Shown here: in pieces, positions 18,264 through 26,861 of the stretch
Position numbering within the stretch: position 1 is the stretch's first letter
Layout of the letters: each line of letters begins with the position of its first letter
Assembly: GCA_025352525.1 (NCBI GenBank)
Contig: JANXTG010000173.1
Coordinates: forward strand, 1 to 38,628
Length of the DNA: 38,628 bases
Source: Ferruginibacter sp.
GTDB taxonomy: Bacteria > Bacteroidota > Bacteroidia > Chitinophagales > Chitinophagaceae
Direction: 5' to 3'
Translations under genes and position numbers: made by a program
Notes under the pieces: generated by a model
What the model was told of the DNA's origin: nothing
What the model saw: the letters and a program-made list of their open reading frames with translations, nothing else
The model's database searches: none

Positions 18264-18547
18264 ACGATTGCCAATATATCGCTCTCTCTCATTATCAACA
18301 AATCGGCACCTTCAATTTGTATTTCGGTACCTGCATATTTACCGTATAAAACAGTATCACCTGCTTTTACAGTCATAGGTTCATCGACTTTGCCCGGACC
18401 AGCCGCTAAAACAATTCCTCTTGATGGTTTTTCTTTTGCAGTATCAGGTATTATAATTCCGCCTGCAGTTTTCTCTTCCGCAGCAGCAGCTTTAACAATA
18501 ACCCTGTCGTGCAATGGTGTTATGTTTAGCTTTTTTGAAGTAGCCAT
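18260..18547 (-). CDS. groES: Co-chaperonin GroES (Hsp10)
   Basis: A 95-residue lid protein of the GroEL chamber. Conserved segments [20 protein letters not shown], the mobile loop region, [20 protein letters not shown] and the C-terminal [10 protein letters not shown] are all present. The start is set at the ATG at 18547; a longer frame to 18622 would run through the promoter. No CIRCE (TTAGCACTC-N9-GAGTGCTAA) element was found upstream, so HrcA-type control is not supported. Confidence 0.96.
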   Translation of the reverse strand: MATSKKLNITPLHDRVIVKAAAAEEKTAGGIIIPDTAKEKPSRGIVLAAGPGKVDEPMTVKAGDTVLYGKYAGTEIQIEGADLLIMRESDILAIV

Positions 18548-18592
18548 AATTTTTGTTAATTTATTAAATTGATAAATGAAATCCTTAGTATG

Positions 18593-18623
18593 CAAAAGTA
18601 CCCTAATAATTATACCAATCAAT
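18593..18623 (-). promoter_or_regulatory. groESL promoter
   Basis: On the minus strand ATTG (18623-18620), a 19-base spacer and TACTTTTG (18600-18593) fit the Bacteroidota vegetative promoter. The leader would be about 40 bases to the ATG at 18547. Confidence 0.6.
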
Positions 18624-18780
18624 ATTAAATAGAATTAGTGGCAGTTTTTTTAAATTATTGACAGCAAATTTTTAAAGTGTTAAGACAATTTTGCAGGAAG
18701 CTATTTTCCACCCCTGCATAACATCTTTAATAGTGTATTGAACTTCTGATATCTTATGCTAAATATCTTTTTTATTCCCT

Positions 18781-18788
18781 TAATTTTG
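18781..18788 (+). promoter_or_regulatory. -7 element of the nusB operon
   Basis: TAATTTTG matches TAnnTTTG and lies 26 bases before the nusB ATG (18815). No TTG is seen at the expected -33 distance, so only the -7 element is supported. Confidence 0.45.
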
Positions 18789-18814
18789 CGCCTTCAATAA
18801 AGGTTTTTGAGACC

Positions 18815-19744
18815 ATGTTAAGCAGAAGAAATTTAAGAGTTAAAGTAATGCAGACGCTTTACGCAGTTGATAGTATGAGTGGTGGCGTAAAACCAGGAGA
18901 ACCAATTTCCATACTTACAAAAAAAATAGAACAAAGTAAACAGCTGTTTACTTATCTAATCTATTTTATTACCGAAACTGCCCGATATGCAGAGACTGAT
19001 GCCAATAACAAAGCCAGCAAAAATTTACCAACTGCCGCTGACCTGGCAACTAATACAAAGATCGCAGGCAACGAAATTCTTTGGAAAATAGTAGAGGATA
19101 CAAGTTTTAAAGCAACAATAAACGAACTTAAAGCAGTCTATATTATAGACAATGATTTGCTAAAAAAAATATACAGGTCTCTGGTTGAAACACCGGAATA
19201 CCAGGAATATATAGAACAACAATCCAGAGAAAAAAGAAGCGAAAGAAGAATGCTGGAATTTATTTTTACAGATTTGCTGTTGCCAAACGAAGATTTTATA
19301 AATCATATTGAAGAGCATTTTATTAATTGGGATGATGATGCTGAAATGATGCATACGCTTGTATTAAGCTATTTAAACAAGCCGGGTCAACAAAATTTTC
19401 AAGATTTTTTAAGCCTTGAGAAAAGGACGTTTGCAAAAGATTTATTGAATACCGTTTTGGATAAAAATGAAGAAACTCTGGAATTGATAAAACCTAAATT
19501 AAAGAACTGGGATGCAGACAGGATTGCTGCGCTGGATCTTATAATTTTACAAATGGGTGTTTGTGAGTTTTTATATTTTGAAACGATACCGACTAAAGTG
19601 ACTATAAACGAATATATCGATCTTGCAAAAGCATACAGCACACCGCAAAGCGGACAATTTGTAAATGGATTACTGGATAATATACACAAGGAATTACAAC
19701 AGGAAAATAAACTTGATAAAAGAGATTTTAAACAAAAAAATTAA
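18815..19744 (+). CDS. nusB: Transcription antitermination factor NusB
   Basis: A 309-residue protein, about twice the length of E. coli NusB. The N-terminal segment MLSRRNLRVKVMQTLYAVDS begins like NusB. The middle is a helical extension typical of Bacteroidota versions. The last ~100 residues carry the RNA- and NusE-binding fold, including RIAALDLIILQMGVCEFLYF and TKVTINEYIDLAKAYSTPQS then GQFVNGLLDNI. It forms the rRNA antitermination complex with NusE/S10. The next gene starts 4 bases after its stop, so the two are co-transcribed. Confidence 0.93.
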   Translation: MLSRRNLRVKVMQTLYAVDSMSGGVKPGEPISILTKKIEQSKQLFTYLIYFITETARYAETDANNKASKNLPTAADLATNTKIAGNEILWKIVEDTSFKATINELKAVYIIDNDLLKKIYRSLVETPEYQEYIEQQSREKRSERRMLEFIFTDLLLPNEDFINHIEEHFINWDDDAEMMHTLVLSYLNKPGQQNFQDFLSLEKRTFAKDLLNTVLDKNEETLELIKPKLKNWDADRIAALDLIILQMGVCEFLYFETIPTKVTINEYIDLAKAYSTPQSGQFVNGLLDNIHKELQQENKLDKRDFKQKN

Positions 19745-19748
19745 TACT

Positions 19749-20189
19749 ATGTTTAAGTATACAATCATTTCAGCATTTTTATTAATCTTAGTAAGTTGCA
19801 ATATTCGCAATAAAAAAAGTATAGCAAAAAATGACCCATTAACCCAACAAATAATAATTAAAGACCCAACAACAGTACAAATAATAGATAGCAGTTACAA
19901 TTTTGGAAAAGTTGCAGATGGTGAAATAGTAACTTACAACTATCGCTTTAAAAATACTGGTTCAAACCCACTTATTGTAACCAATGTTAGCACCAGTTGC
20001 GGTTGTACAATACCTGAAAAACCTGAACAGCCAATCAAACCCGGAGAAACAGGGTTTATAAAAGTTAAATTTAACAGCGAACACAGAGTTGGAAATGCCC
20101 ATAAGATAGTTACTGTTTCCTCAAATGCTGAACCTGCATTTCCCGAATTATTGTTGATGGGAGAAGTTACAGAAAAGAAAGAAAAATAA
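19749..20189 (+). CDS. DUF1573 lipoprotein
   Basis: A 146-residue predicted lipoprotein: N-terminal MFKYTIISAFLLILVSC, with the lipobox cysteine at 17. The rest is a single immunoglobulin-like DUF1573 domain with the hallmark FGKVADGEIVTYNYRFKNTG and SCGCTIPEKPEQPIKPGE, followed by a KFNS strand. DUF1573 domains are widespread periplasmic or surface modules in Bacteroidota with no assigned biochemical role. The start at 19749 directly precedes the lipoprotein signal; a longer frame from 19665 overlaps nusB and is unlikely. It sits between nusB and yajC in one apparent operon. Confidence 0.87.
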   Translation: MFKYTIISAFLLILVSCNIRNKKSIAKNDPLTQQIIIKDPTTVQIIDSSYNFGKVADGEIVTYNYRFKNTGSNPLIVTNVSTSCGCTIPEKPEQPIKPGETGFIKVKFNSEHRVGNAHKIVTVSSNAEPAFPELLLMGEVTEKKEK

Positions 20190-20225
20190 GTTTTAAATCT
20201 AAATATCAACATTAAAATTAGCTAC

Positions 20226-20561
20226 ATGCAATTATCATTTTTTTTACAGGCCGGTGCGACTACTTCTTCATGGACAACACCAATATTGATGGGTGGTATG
20301 ATTTTAGTTTTCTATTTTTTCATGATTCGTCCGCAGTCTAAAAAAGCAAAAGAACAAAAAAAGTTTGTAGAGGACATGCAAAAAGGAGACAAAATTGTTA
20401 CCATTGCAGGCATACATGGAACAATTAATAAATTAAATGACGATGGTACACTTTTACTGGAAACAAGCCCAGGCAGTTACATGAAAATTGAGAGAAGCAC
20501 AATAAGTATGGAATGGACAGCAAACGTTAATAAAGTTGCCGGGCTTGAAGTGAAGAAGTAA
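20226..20561 (+). CDS. yajC: Preprotein translocase accessory subunit YajC
   Basis: A 111-residue single-pass membrane protein of the SecDF-YajC holo-translocase. The transmembrane helix is about residues 18-37 (PILMGGMILVFYFFMIRP), followed by the family motif RPQSKKAKEQKKFVEDMQKG, DKIVTIAGIHGTI and the C-terminal small beta domain. Its partner gene secDF lies 2.3 kb downstream but in a separate unit. A terminator follows. Confidence 0.95.
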   Translation: MQLSFFLQAGATTSSWTTPILMGGMILVFYFFMIRPQSKKAKEQKKFVEDMQKGDKIVTIAGIHGTINKLNDDGTLLLETSPGSYMKIERSTISMEWTANVNKVAGLEVKK

Positions 20562-20604
20562 ATGGCATACTGTCAACTTAATTGTAACTATAATTTACAA
20601 TTTT

Positions 20605-20653
20605 AATGGCTTTAGATTTTGAGTATTTTCAAAACCTAAAGCCATTCGTTTTT
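20605..20653 (+). terminator. Terminator of the nusB-DUF1573-yajC unit
   Basis: AATGGCTTTAG (20605-20615) and CTAAAGCCATT (20636-20646) are perfect inverted copies, with further TTTTGA/TTCAAAA pairing inside. CGTTTTT follows. Confidence 0.8.
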
Positions 20654-20696
20654 AATTGATGATAATTCATTTATTGTTACTTTAAAAAAATAAAAC

Positions 20697-21299
20697 ATGT
20701 TAAAGATTGGACTTACAGGAGGGATTGGTTCTGGCAAAAGTACGGTTGCCAGTATTTTTGAAGTGCTGGGCATACCTGTTTATTATGCAGATGACGCCGC
20801 AAAAAAATTAATGAATATTGATCAAAATCTTCAGAAACAAATTATAGAACATTTTGGAACTGAAAGTTATATTGATGGGAAATTAAATAGGCCATTTCTT
20901 TCTGAGGCTGTTTTTTCAGATCCTGTAAAAACGAAATTAATTAATTCAATTATACATCCTGCAACAATTGCAGATGCCGAAAAATGGTTTCGTGAACAGC
21001 AAGGACCATATGCTGTAAAGGAAGCTGCGCTTATATTTGAAGCCAATGCTGAAAAAAATCTTGATTTAATTATTGGTGTTTCTGCAACTTACGAATTGCG
21101 TTTACAACGGGTAATGCTGCGAGATGGAATAAATAAAGAAGCTGTGGAGAAACGCATGCAAAATCAAATGGATGAAATTAAAAAAATGGAAGGCTGTGAT
21201 TTTGTTCTTAATAATAATGAAAAAGAATTATTAATTCCACAGGTGCTTGCACTCCATAAAAAGATTTTGCAGAATATTGAAAGGTTGCATGTTAAATAG
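20697..21299 (+). CDS. coaE: Dephospho-CoA kinase
   Basis: A 200-residue P-loop kinase catalysing the last step of coenzyme A synthesis: ATP phosphorylates the 3'-OH of dephospho-CoA. The Walker A motif is GGIGSGKST (8-16). YYADDAAKKLM and RPFLSEAVFSDP, then IIHP, are the substrate-binding signatures, and LRLQRVMLRDG is the lid region. The length is normal. It converges on the aminotransferase gene with only 5 bases between the two stop codons. Confidence 0.95.
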   Translation: MLKIGLTGGIGSGKSTVASIFEVLGIPVYYADDAAKKLMNIDQNLQKQIIEHFGTESYIDGKLNRPFLSEAVFSDPVKTKLINSIIHPATIADAEKWFREQQGPYAVKEAALIFEANAEKNLDLIIGVSATYELRLQRVMLRDGINKEAVEKRMQNQMDEIKKMEGCDFVLNNNEKELLIPQVLALHKKILQNIERLHVK

Positions 21300-21304
21300 T
21301 AAAA

Positions 21305-22498
21305 TCAATGTAAAGATTCTAATGCTTTTTTTATTTTGGCAAATCCATTTTCAATATTTTGAGTATTTACCGCAAAAGACATTCTAATACATTTGGGTTC
21401 ACCAAAAGCTTTTCCTGTAACAACAGATACATGTGCTGTATGAAGAAAGTACATACATAAATCATCCGCATTTTCTATCACATTTCCTTCAGGTGATTTT
21501 TTACCAAAGTACGAACTTACATCAGGAAAAACATAAAATGCACCTGGTGGAATAGTGAAAATTATTCCAGGAATATCTTTTAAAAGTTCAACAACTTTAT
21601 CTCTTCTAACTTTAAATTTTGCAACCATTTCCAGTGTCGGACTATGGTCGCCTGTAAGTGCGGCAATTGCTGCCCGCTGTGTTATAGAACAGGTAGCACT
21701 TGTAAATTGTCCCTGTAATTTATCGCATGCTTTGGTAATTAATATAGATGCAGCAAGGTATCCAAGCCTCCAACCCGTCATTGCATATCCTTTGCTCAAT
21801 CCATTTATAACAACTACTCTGTCTTTTAAATAATCAAATTGTGCAATACTTTCATGACTTAACCCGTAGTTGATAAATTCATAAATTTCATCGCTCAATA
21901 TTATAATGTTGGGATATTTTTTAAAAACTTCTGCCAATGCCTCCAACTCATTTTTTGTATACACTGCACCTGTAGGGTTGCAGGGAGATGAAAACATAAA
22001 CAGTTTGGTTTTTTCGGTAATGGCACTTTGAAGTTCAGCGGTACTTATTTTGTAACCATTTTCAAATTTAGTATTTACAAATTTTACGATTCCGCCGGCA
22101 AGCTTTACAATTTCGCTGTAAGTAACCCAATATGGTGTGGGAATTATAACCTCATCATTTTTATCTACCAATGCCAGTACAACATTTGCAATACTCTGTT
22201 TTGCACCGGTGCTAATAATAATATTTTCAGGTTTATAATCTAAGTTGTTATCTCTTTTCAATTTTGTACAAACAGCTTCCCTAACATCCAGGTAACCTGC
22301 AACAGGCGTATAATGGCTGTAATTTTCGTCTATAGCTTTTTTGGCTGCATCTTTAATGTGTACCGGTGTATCAAAATCCGGTTCGCCTAAACTTAAATCT
22401 GTAATGTCAATTCCTTTGGCTCTCAATTCCCGACCGAGTTTTGCCATTTTTAATGTTTCGGGTTCATTAAATCTTTCTAATAAAGATGATAACTGCAT
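21305..22498 (-). CDS. Class I PLP aminotransferase (aspartate aminotransferase type)
   Basis: A 397-residue fold-type I aminotransferase, probably aspartate/2-oxoglutarate. Visible signatures: DLSLGEPDFDTP (substrate-binding loop), STGAKQSI, FSSPCNPTGAVY, LSDEIYEFINY, and the Schiff-base lysine K236 in INGLSKGYAMTGWRLGY. The late arginine that binds the substrate carboxylate is in IRMSFAVNTQ. It resembles the Ib subgroup (Thermus/Bacillus AspB type) more than E. coli AspC. Substrate choice among related acids cannot be settled by eye. Confidence 0.9.
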   Translation of the reverse strand: MQLSSLLERFNEPETLKMAKLGRELRAKGIDITDLSLGEPDFDTPVHIKDAAKKAIDENYSHYTPVAGYLDVREAVCTKLKRDNNLDYKPENIIISTGAKQSIANVVLALVDKNDEVIIPTPYWVTYSEIVKLAGGIVKFVNTKFENGYKISTAELQSAITEKTKLFMFSSPCNPTGAVYTKNELEALAEVFKKYPNIIILSDEIYEFINYGLSHESIAQFDYLKDRVVVINGLSKGYAMTGWRLGYLAASILITKACDKLQGQFTSATCSITQRAAIAALTGDHSPTLEMVAKFKVRRDKVVELLKDIPGIIFTIPPGAFYVFPDVSSYFGKKSPEGNVIENADDLCMYFLHTAHVSVVTGKAFGEPKCIRMSFAVNTQNIENGFAKIKKALESLH

Positions 22499-22520
22499 AA
22501 CATAATTACAAAGTGAATAA

Positions 22521-22548
22521 CAAATGTATTGTTATTTGTGTAAGCAAT
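22521..22548 (-). promoter_or_regulatory. Aminotransferase promoter with palindrome
   Basis: On the minus strand ATTG (22548-22545), a 16-base spacer and TACATTTG (22528-22521) form a slightly short promoter. AATAACAA (22516-22523) and TTGTTATT (22529-22536) make an inverted repeat around the -7 box that could be an operator. This is the near end of the 322-base divergent gap to secDF; nothing else was recognised in the middle of that gap. Confidence 0.4.
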
Positions 22549-22766
22549 ATTTAAAATGTAAATTAAAGTGGTTCTTTAAAATTTTCTTTTATCTTAAAAA
22601 AATCTGCTTAAATCTTATTTCAATTAAAGTAGATTTTGTCTTGTACAAAATTAAAATCTTAACTACAAAATTTATAAAATTAGTTACCTGTTTTTGCAGA
22701 TAATATATTGCAAAACGGTTATAATTTTAAATTAAAACACGTAAAACCATCTATGCCATTTTCCCC

Positions 22767-22774
22767 TATCTTTG
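22767..22774 (+). promoter_or_regulatory. -7 element of secDF
   Basis: TATCTTTG matches TAnnTTTG, 46 bases before the secDF ATG. No convincing -33 TTG was found at the right distance. Confidence 0.4.
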
Positions 22775-22820
22775 CACACTTGTAAAAAATTAACACAGCT
22801 TATTATTAAAGTATTTTAAC

Positions 22821-25781
22821 ATGAAACTGAAAGGTTTAGTATGGTTCTTCACCATTGCGCTCGTATTGATATCTATCTGGGAGCTTTCTTACACTTTTGT
22901 TGTACGTAATTACGAATCATCTGTAAAAGCACAAGCAACCCGTCTTGTAAAAAACCAGACGGCAGGCATGAATGCTGAGGAAAGAGATGAAATTATTAAG
23001 GCAAAAACACAACACATTCTTGACAGTACAAAGGAAAAAGAAATTTATCCAATTGTAGGTACCACTTATCAGAAGTGTAAAGAATATGAACTTAATCTTG
23101 GTCTGGATTTACAGGGAGGTATGAGTGTAACGATGGATGTAAGCCTACAAGGTTTACTAAAATCGTTGAGCAACAATCCACGGGATCCGTCTTTGCTAAA
23201 AGCTTTACAAACTGCCAATGCACAAAAAATAAAAAGTGAGGCAAATTTTGTGGATTTGTTTTCGCAGGCATACATTGAACAAAATGGTGCAGGAAAATTG
23301 TCAGGTTTATTTACCGGCCCTAATAAAGAAGTGAAACCGGGCGATGATGATAAAACTGTAACATCTAAATTAAAGCAAATAGGTAGAGGTGCGATTTCTC
23401 AAACTTATAAAATCTTACAAAAGCGTATAGATAAATTTGGTGTTGCGCAGCCTAATATTAATTTAGATGAAAATAAAGGTGTGATTAATGTAGAACTTGC
23501 CGGTGTTACAAATCCTGAAAGAGTTCGTAAGTTTTTACAATCTTCTGCAAATCTTCAGTTTTGGAGTGTTGTATTGTTGAGGGATCAGGATTTTCAAAAA
23601 TCTTTTACAGAGGCTGATAAAGGATTGGCAAAATATTTAAAAGGTACAAGCGATACTGCAAAAATTAGTGATAGCGCAAAAGCAAAAAGAGATTCGACAG
23701 CTACAGGTATTTTAGGTACAATTCTTCAATTTCCTGTAGATCCAAAAACAGGACAATTATATGAAACTCCTTACATAGGAATGGTTGCATCAAAAGACAC
23801 ATCATTATTAAATTCCTACATAAATAATCCAATTTTTACTTCACTGCTTGGCAACAATGTGAAATTAATGTACGGAATAGAACAGAAGGCAAAAACAGGT
23901 TCTTTCTTTGAAGTGTATGCTGTAGAAAAAGTTAACGGTTCTGACAAAGCTCCTCTTGAAGGTGATGGTGTAGCAGAAGCAAGCCAGGGTTATGATGAAA
24001 AGGGTATGCCATCAATTAAAATGCAAATGACGCCCACGGGATCAAGAACTTGGGCCAACCTTACAGAAAAGAATGACAAACGTTATGTTGCTATTTCTTT
24101 GGATGATATTGTTTATTCATCGCCAAGAGTAAATGGCAAAATCGAAGGGGGTAATACAGAAATATCCGGAAATTTTACTGTAGAAGCTGCACAGGATTTA
24201 TCAAACGTTTTAAAGTCAGGAAAACTCGATGCTCCGGCAAAAATTGTTCAGGAACAAATTGTTGGTGCTACCATTGGTCAGGAAGGTTTAATTGGCGGAA
24301 GGAATGCCTTCTTAATAGCATTTGCCGTTATATTTATATTGATGCTTGTTTACTACAATACCGGTGGATGGGTTGCTAATATTGCTTTGGTTTTAAACTT
24401 ATTATTTACAATTGGAGTGTTGGCCATGTTTGGTTTTACATTAACCGCCGCAGGTATTGCAGGTCTTGTACTAACGATTGGTTTAGCTGTGGATACCAAC
24501 GTAATTATCTTTGAAAGAATAAAGGAAGAACTAACAAAAGGCAAACCTTACCAGGCAGCAATTAACGAAGGATATCGCCGTTCATTAGCACCGGTTTTAG
24601 ATGCCCACATTACTTCTTTTCTTACAGCCGCTATTTTGTTTTTCTTTGGCCTAGGACCTGTACTAGGTTTTGCAACAACCCAAATGATTGGTATTGCATT
24701 ATCTCTTTTCTGTGGTATTTTAGTTTCAAGATTAATTACAGATTTACGCACAGATAAAAATCACCACTTTAATTATTTTACAAATCTTTCCCGTAAAATA
24801 TTCCAACATGCCAGTTATAAATTTATTGAGAAAAGGAAATATGCATACATACTTTCTGCAATAGTTTTATCATTAGGAATCGCATCTTTTTTTCACGGCT
24901 TTAATGAAGGAGTTGAATTTAAGGGTGGTAGAAGTTACACAGTGGAATTTGATAAATCTTTAAAAAATTCTGACATACAGGATGATCTTGCAAAATCATT
25001 TAACGGGGAATTCCCTGTAATAAAAACTGTTGGTAATTCAAAACATTTAAATATTACTACATCATATTTAATAGGTCAGGAAAATGCAGACTCATTAGTA
25101 CTTACAAAATTATACGAAGGATTAAAAAAAGTATTACCTGCTAACCTAACTTACGCACAGTTCTCAAAAAATAATATACAGAGTTCTTCCACGGTACAAC
25201 CATCTATTTCTGATGACTTAAAGCGTGGAGCAATAAAGGCTACAATTTTTGCGATGTTAGCCATTTTCATATACATATTTATTCGCTTCCGTGATTGGAG
25301 ATATTCTGCCGGTACAATTGTTACTTTAATACACGATGTACTTATTACACTTGCCGTATTCTCATTCCTTAAAGATATTGTTCCTTTTCCTTTGGAAATT
25401 GACCAGCACTTTATTGCAGCCGTATTAACTGTTATTGGTTTCTCCATGAATGACACAGTAATTGTATTTGACAGAATCCGTGAATATAGCAGGGATATGA
25501 AAGGAGAAACAAAAACAAACATTATTAACCGTGCCATTAATGATACACTAAGCCGTACCATAATGACTTCGTTAACCGTATTCTTAACATTACTTATTCT
25601 CTTCATTTTCGGTGGTGAGGTAACTAAAGGTTTTGCTTTCGCAATGATGATTGGTGTTATAACAGGTACTTACTCATCTATATTTGTTGGTGCTCCTATA
25701 TTGGTTGATTTTGCAAAAGACAAACCATTAGGTGCCGCTGCGGAAGTAAAAACTAAAAAAGTTAAAGCTCCGGAACTGTAA
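22821..25781 (+). CDS. secDF: SecDF protein-export membrane protein (SecD-SecF fusion)
   Basis: A 986-residue RND-superfamily protein that uses the proton gradient to pull exported proteins through SecYEG. SecD occupies about residues 1-640: a first TM helix, the LNLGLDLQGGM motif (93-101), a large periplasmic P1 domain, and TM4 with GLAVDTNVIIFERIKEEL. SecF follows from about 665, with FHGFNEGVEFKGGRSYTVEF and SMNDTVIVFDRIREYS. Fusion of the two is usual in Bacteroidota. The P1 region has a low-complexity Lys/Ser/Asp/Ala stretch (about 265-295) absent from the E. coli protein. Monocistronic, ending in a strong terminator. Confidence 0.96.
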   Translation: MKLKGLVWFFTIALVLISIWELSYTFVVRNYESSVKAQATRLVKNQTAGMNAEERDEIIKAKTQHILDSTKEKEIYPIVGTTYQKCKEYELNLGLDLQGGMSVTMDVSLQGLLKSLSNNPRDPSLLKALQTANAQKIKSEANFVDLFSQAYIEQNGAGKLSGLFTGPNKEVKPGDDDKTVTSKLKQIGRGAISQTYKILQKRIDKFGVAQPNINLDENKGVINVELAGVTNPERVRKFLQSSANLQFWSVVLLRDQDFQKSFTEADKGLAKYLKGTSDTAKISDSAKAKRDSTATGILGTILQFPVDPKTGQLYETPYIGMVASKDTSLLNSYINNPIFTSLLGNNVKLMYGIEQKAKTGSFFEVYAVEKVNGSDKAPLEGDGVAEASQGYDEKGMPSIKMQMTPTGSRTWANLTEKNDKRYVAISLDDIVYSSPRVNGKIEGGNTEISGNFTVEAAQDLSNVLKSGKLDAPAKIVQEQIVGATIGQEGLIGGRNAFLIAFAVIFILMLVYYNTGGWVANIALVLNLLFTIGVLAMFGFTLTAAGIAGLVLTIGLAVDTNVIIFERIKEELTKGKPYQAAINEGYRRSLAPVLDAHITSFLTAAILFFFGLGPVLGFATTQMIGIALSLFCGILVSRLITDLRTDKNHHFNYFTNLSRKIFQHASYKFIEKRKYAYILSAIVLSLGIASFFHGFNEGVEFKGGRSYTVEFDKSLKNSDIQDDLAKSFNGEFPVIKTVGNSKHLNITTSYLIGQENADSLVLTKLYEGLKKVLPANLTYAQFSKNNIQSSSTVQPSISDDLKRGAIKATIFAMLAIFIYIFIRFRDWRYSAGTIVTLIHDVLITLAVFSFLKDIVPFPLEIDQHFIAAVLTVIGFSMNDTVIVFDRIREYSRDMKGETKTNIINRAINDTLSRTIMTSLTVFLTLLILFIFGGEVTKGFAFAMMIGVITGTYSSIFVGAPILVDFAKDKPLGAAAEVKTKKVKAPEL

Positions 25782-25798
25782 CAAAAATATTGTTATCA

Positions 25799-25833
25799 CA
25801 AAAAAGTCCGCTGAAAATTCAGCGGACTTTTTT
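25799..25833. terminator. Bidirectional terminator between secDF and the IscA-type gene
   Basis: AAAAAGTCCGCTGA (25801-25814) and TCAGCGGACTTTTT (25819-25832) form a perfect GC-rich stem with a 4-base loop. It has A and T flanks, so it can serve secDF (+) and the convergent gene at 25901 (-). Confidence 0.9.
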
Positions 25834-25900
25834 GTGCATTTTGAAAGTTGGTAATACTTTATAATTTTTTTGAAAGCAGTAATTATTAAACCATTTAAAA

Positions 25901-26245
25901 TTAAACAGCAAAGCTCGTTCCGCAACCGCATGTGCTGCTTGCATTAGGATTTTTAAAGGTGAATCCACGAGAGTTTAAACCACCTTCCCACTCTATCTCC
26001 ATTCCAAATAAATAAATGCTTTGAGAGTTGTCAATAATAAAATCAACCCCATCTTTTTTATATAAAGCATCATTCTCTCTTTTCTTATCAAAATCAAGAA
26101 CATATGTCATACCGCTACAACCGCCGCCTTTTACGCCCACACGTAATATTTTACCTTTCTCAAAACTGGGTTCAGTCATTAAACGTTTCACCTCGTTTAT
26201 TGCAGCTTCGGTTAAATTAATAGGATTTTTTATAATTGGTTCCAT
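25901..26245 (-). CDS. A-type Fe-S carrier (HesB/IscA/ErpA family)
   Basis: A 114-residue iron-sulfur cluster carrier. The three conserved cysteines are at C43 (VKGGGCSGMTY) and C106/C108 (SSTCGCGTSF). The N-terminal LTEAAINEVKRLM and IEWEGGLNSRGFTFKNPNA are also typical. It could be IscA, ErpA or SufA; context does not decide, as no other isc/suf gene is in view. The cluster is handed to apo-proteins in the cytoplasm. Confidence 0.93.
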   Translation of the reverse strand: MEPIIKNPINLTEAAINEVKRLMTEPSFEKGKILRVGVKGGGCSGMTYVLDFDKKRENDALYKKDGVDFIIDNSQSIYLFGMEIEWEGGLNSRGFTFKNPNASSTCGCGTSFAV

Positions 26246-26262
26246 GTTTTTATAATTTAATG

Positions 26263-26270
26263 CAAAAATA
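26263..26270 (-). promoter_or_regulatory. -7 element of the IscA-type gene
   Basis: Minus-strand TATTTTTG (TAnnTTTG), 17 bases upstream of the ATG at 26245, giving a leader of roughly 12 bases. No matching -33 seen. Confidence 0.45.
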
Positions 26271-26332
26271 CGATTTATCGAAAAAAGAGTATCATAAAAA
26301 TAGCTTGCGAAAAAGAGTGTTTAGATATACAA

Positions 26333-26362
26333 TAAAAATCCCCTCGGAGTAAACCGAAGGGA
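26333..26362 (-). terminator. Terminator of rpmE2
   Basis: TCCCCTCGG (26339-26347) and CCGAAGGGA (26354-26362) pair with one mismatch; on the minus strand ATTTTTA follows. It lies 22 bases past the L31 stop codon. Confidence 0.8.
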
Positions 26363-26384
26363 AAGTATTTTAGAAACAATAAAA

Positions 26385-26684
26385 TTATTCAGCAGTTTTT
26401 ACAGTTTCTGCAACTGTTGAAGAAGTTGGCGCTGATTTTTTACCGAAACGCTTATTAAATTTATCAATTCGACCTGCAGTATCAACCAATACATTTTTAC
26501 CTGTATAAAACGGATGTGATGTGTTAGATATCTCAAGTTTAATGACAGGATACTCCTTACCATCTTCTTCAAATACAACTGTTTCGCTTGTTACAGCAGT
26601 AGATTTGCTTAAAAATGTTGTACCGTTACTCATGTCTTTAAAAACTACCATTCTATAGTTTTTAGGGTGCAGATCTTTTTTCAT
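26385..26684 (-). CDS. rpmE2: 50S ribosomal protein L31, type B
   Basis: A 99-residue ribosomal protein. The type B features are clear: MKKDLHPKNYRMVVFKDMSN, then SNTSHPFYTGKN and RIDKFNKRFG, and no zinc-binding cysteine pairs (C- form). A ~15-residue Ala/Thr/Ser-rich tail follows the conserved core. It has its own promoter and a short hairpin in the leader. Confidence 0.96.
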   Translation of the reverse strand: MKKDLHPKNYRMVVFKDMSNGTTFLSKSTAVTSETVVFEEDGKEYPVIKLEISNTSHPFYTGKNVLVDTAGRIDKFNKRFGKKSAPTSSTVAETVKTAE

Positions 26685-26700
26685 TTTTATATTTTTTGGT

Positions 26701-26718
26701 ACATGGATTTTGCCATGT
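26701..26718 (-). promoter_or_regulatory. Leader hairpin of rpmE2
   Basis: ACATGG (26701-26706), 6-base loop, CCATGT (26713-26718): a perfect stem inside the ~45-base 5' leader of L31, 16 bases from the start codon. L31 genes in several phyla carry autoregulatory leaders, so this hairpin is a candidate; the assignment is inference. Confidence 0.35.
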
Positions 26719-26734
26719 TTGTTATTTTAATGTG

Positions 26735-26742
26735 CAAAAGTA
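26735..26742 (-). promoter_or_regulatory. -7 element of rpmE2
   Basis: Minus-strand TACTTTTG (TAnnTTTG), 50 bases upstream of the ATG at 26684. No -33 TTG at standard spacing. Confidence 0.45.
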
Positions 26743-26861
26743 AGGTAATTCCTTTGAAATTATAAATTTGTAGTTACAAGTTTTAAATCAAAGTAATTAC
26801 GAATCATTAAAATTTCGAAATAAATCCAATTAATCATCACTTAGCAATATTCCAATACGTA

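Noticed and set aside
18548-18700. CIRCE/HrcA operator upstream of groES
   Set aside because: No TTAGCACTC-N9-GAGTGCTAA or close variant was found; only a vegetative-type promoter is visible.
26385-26684. Loss of zinc cysteines in L31 as a sign of decay
   Set aside because: The type B (C-) form naturally lacks them, and the rest of the protein is well conserved.
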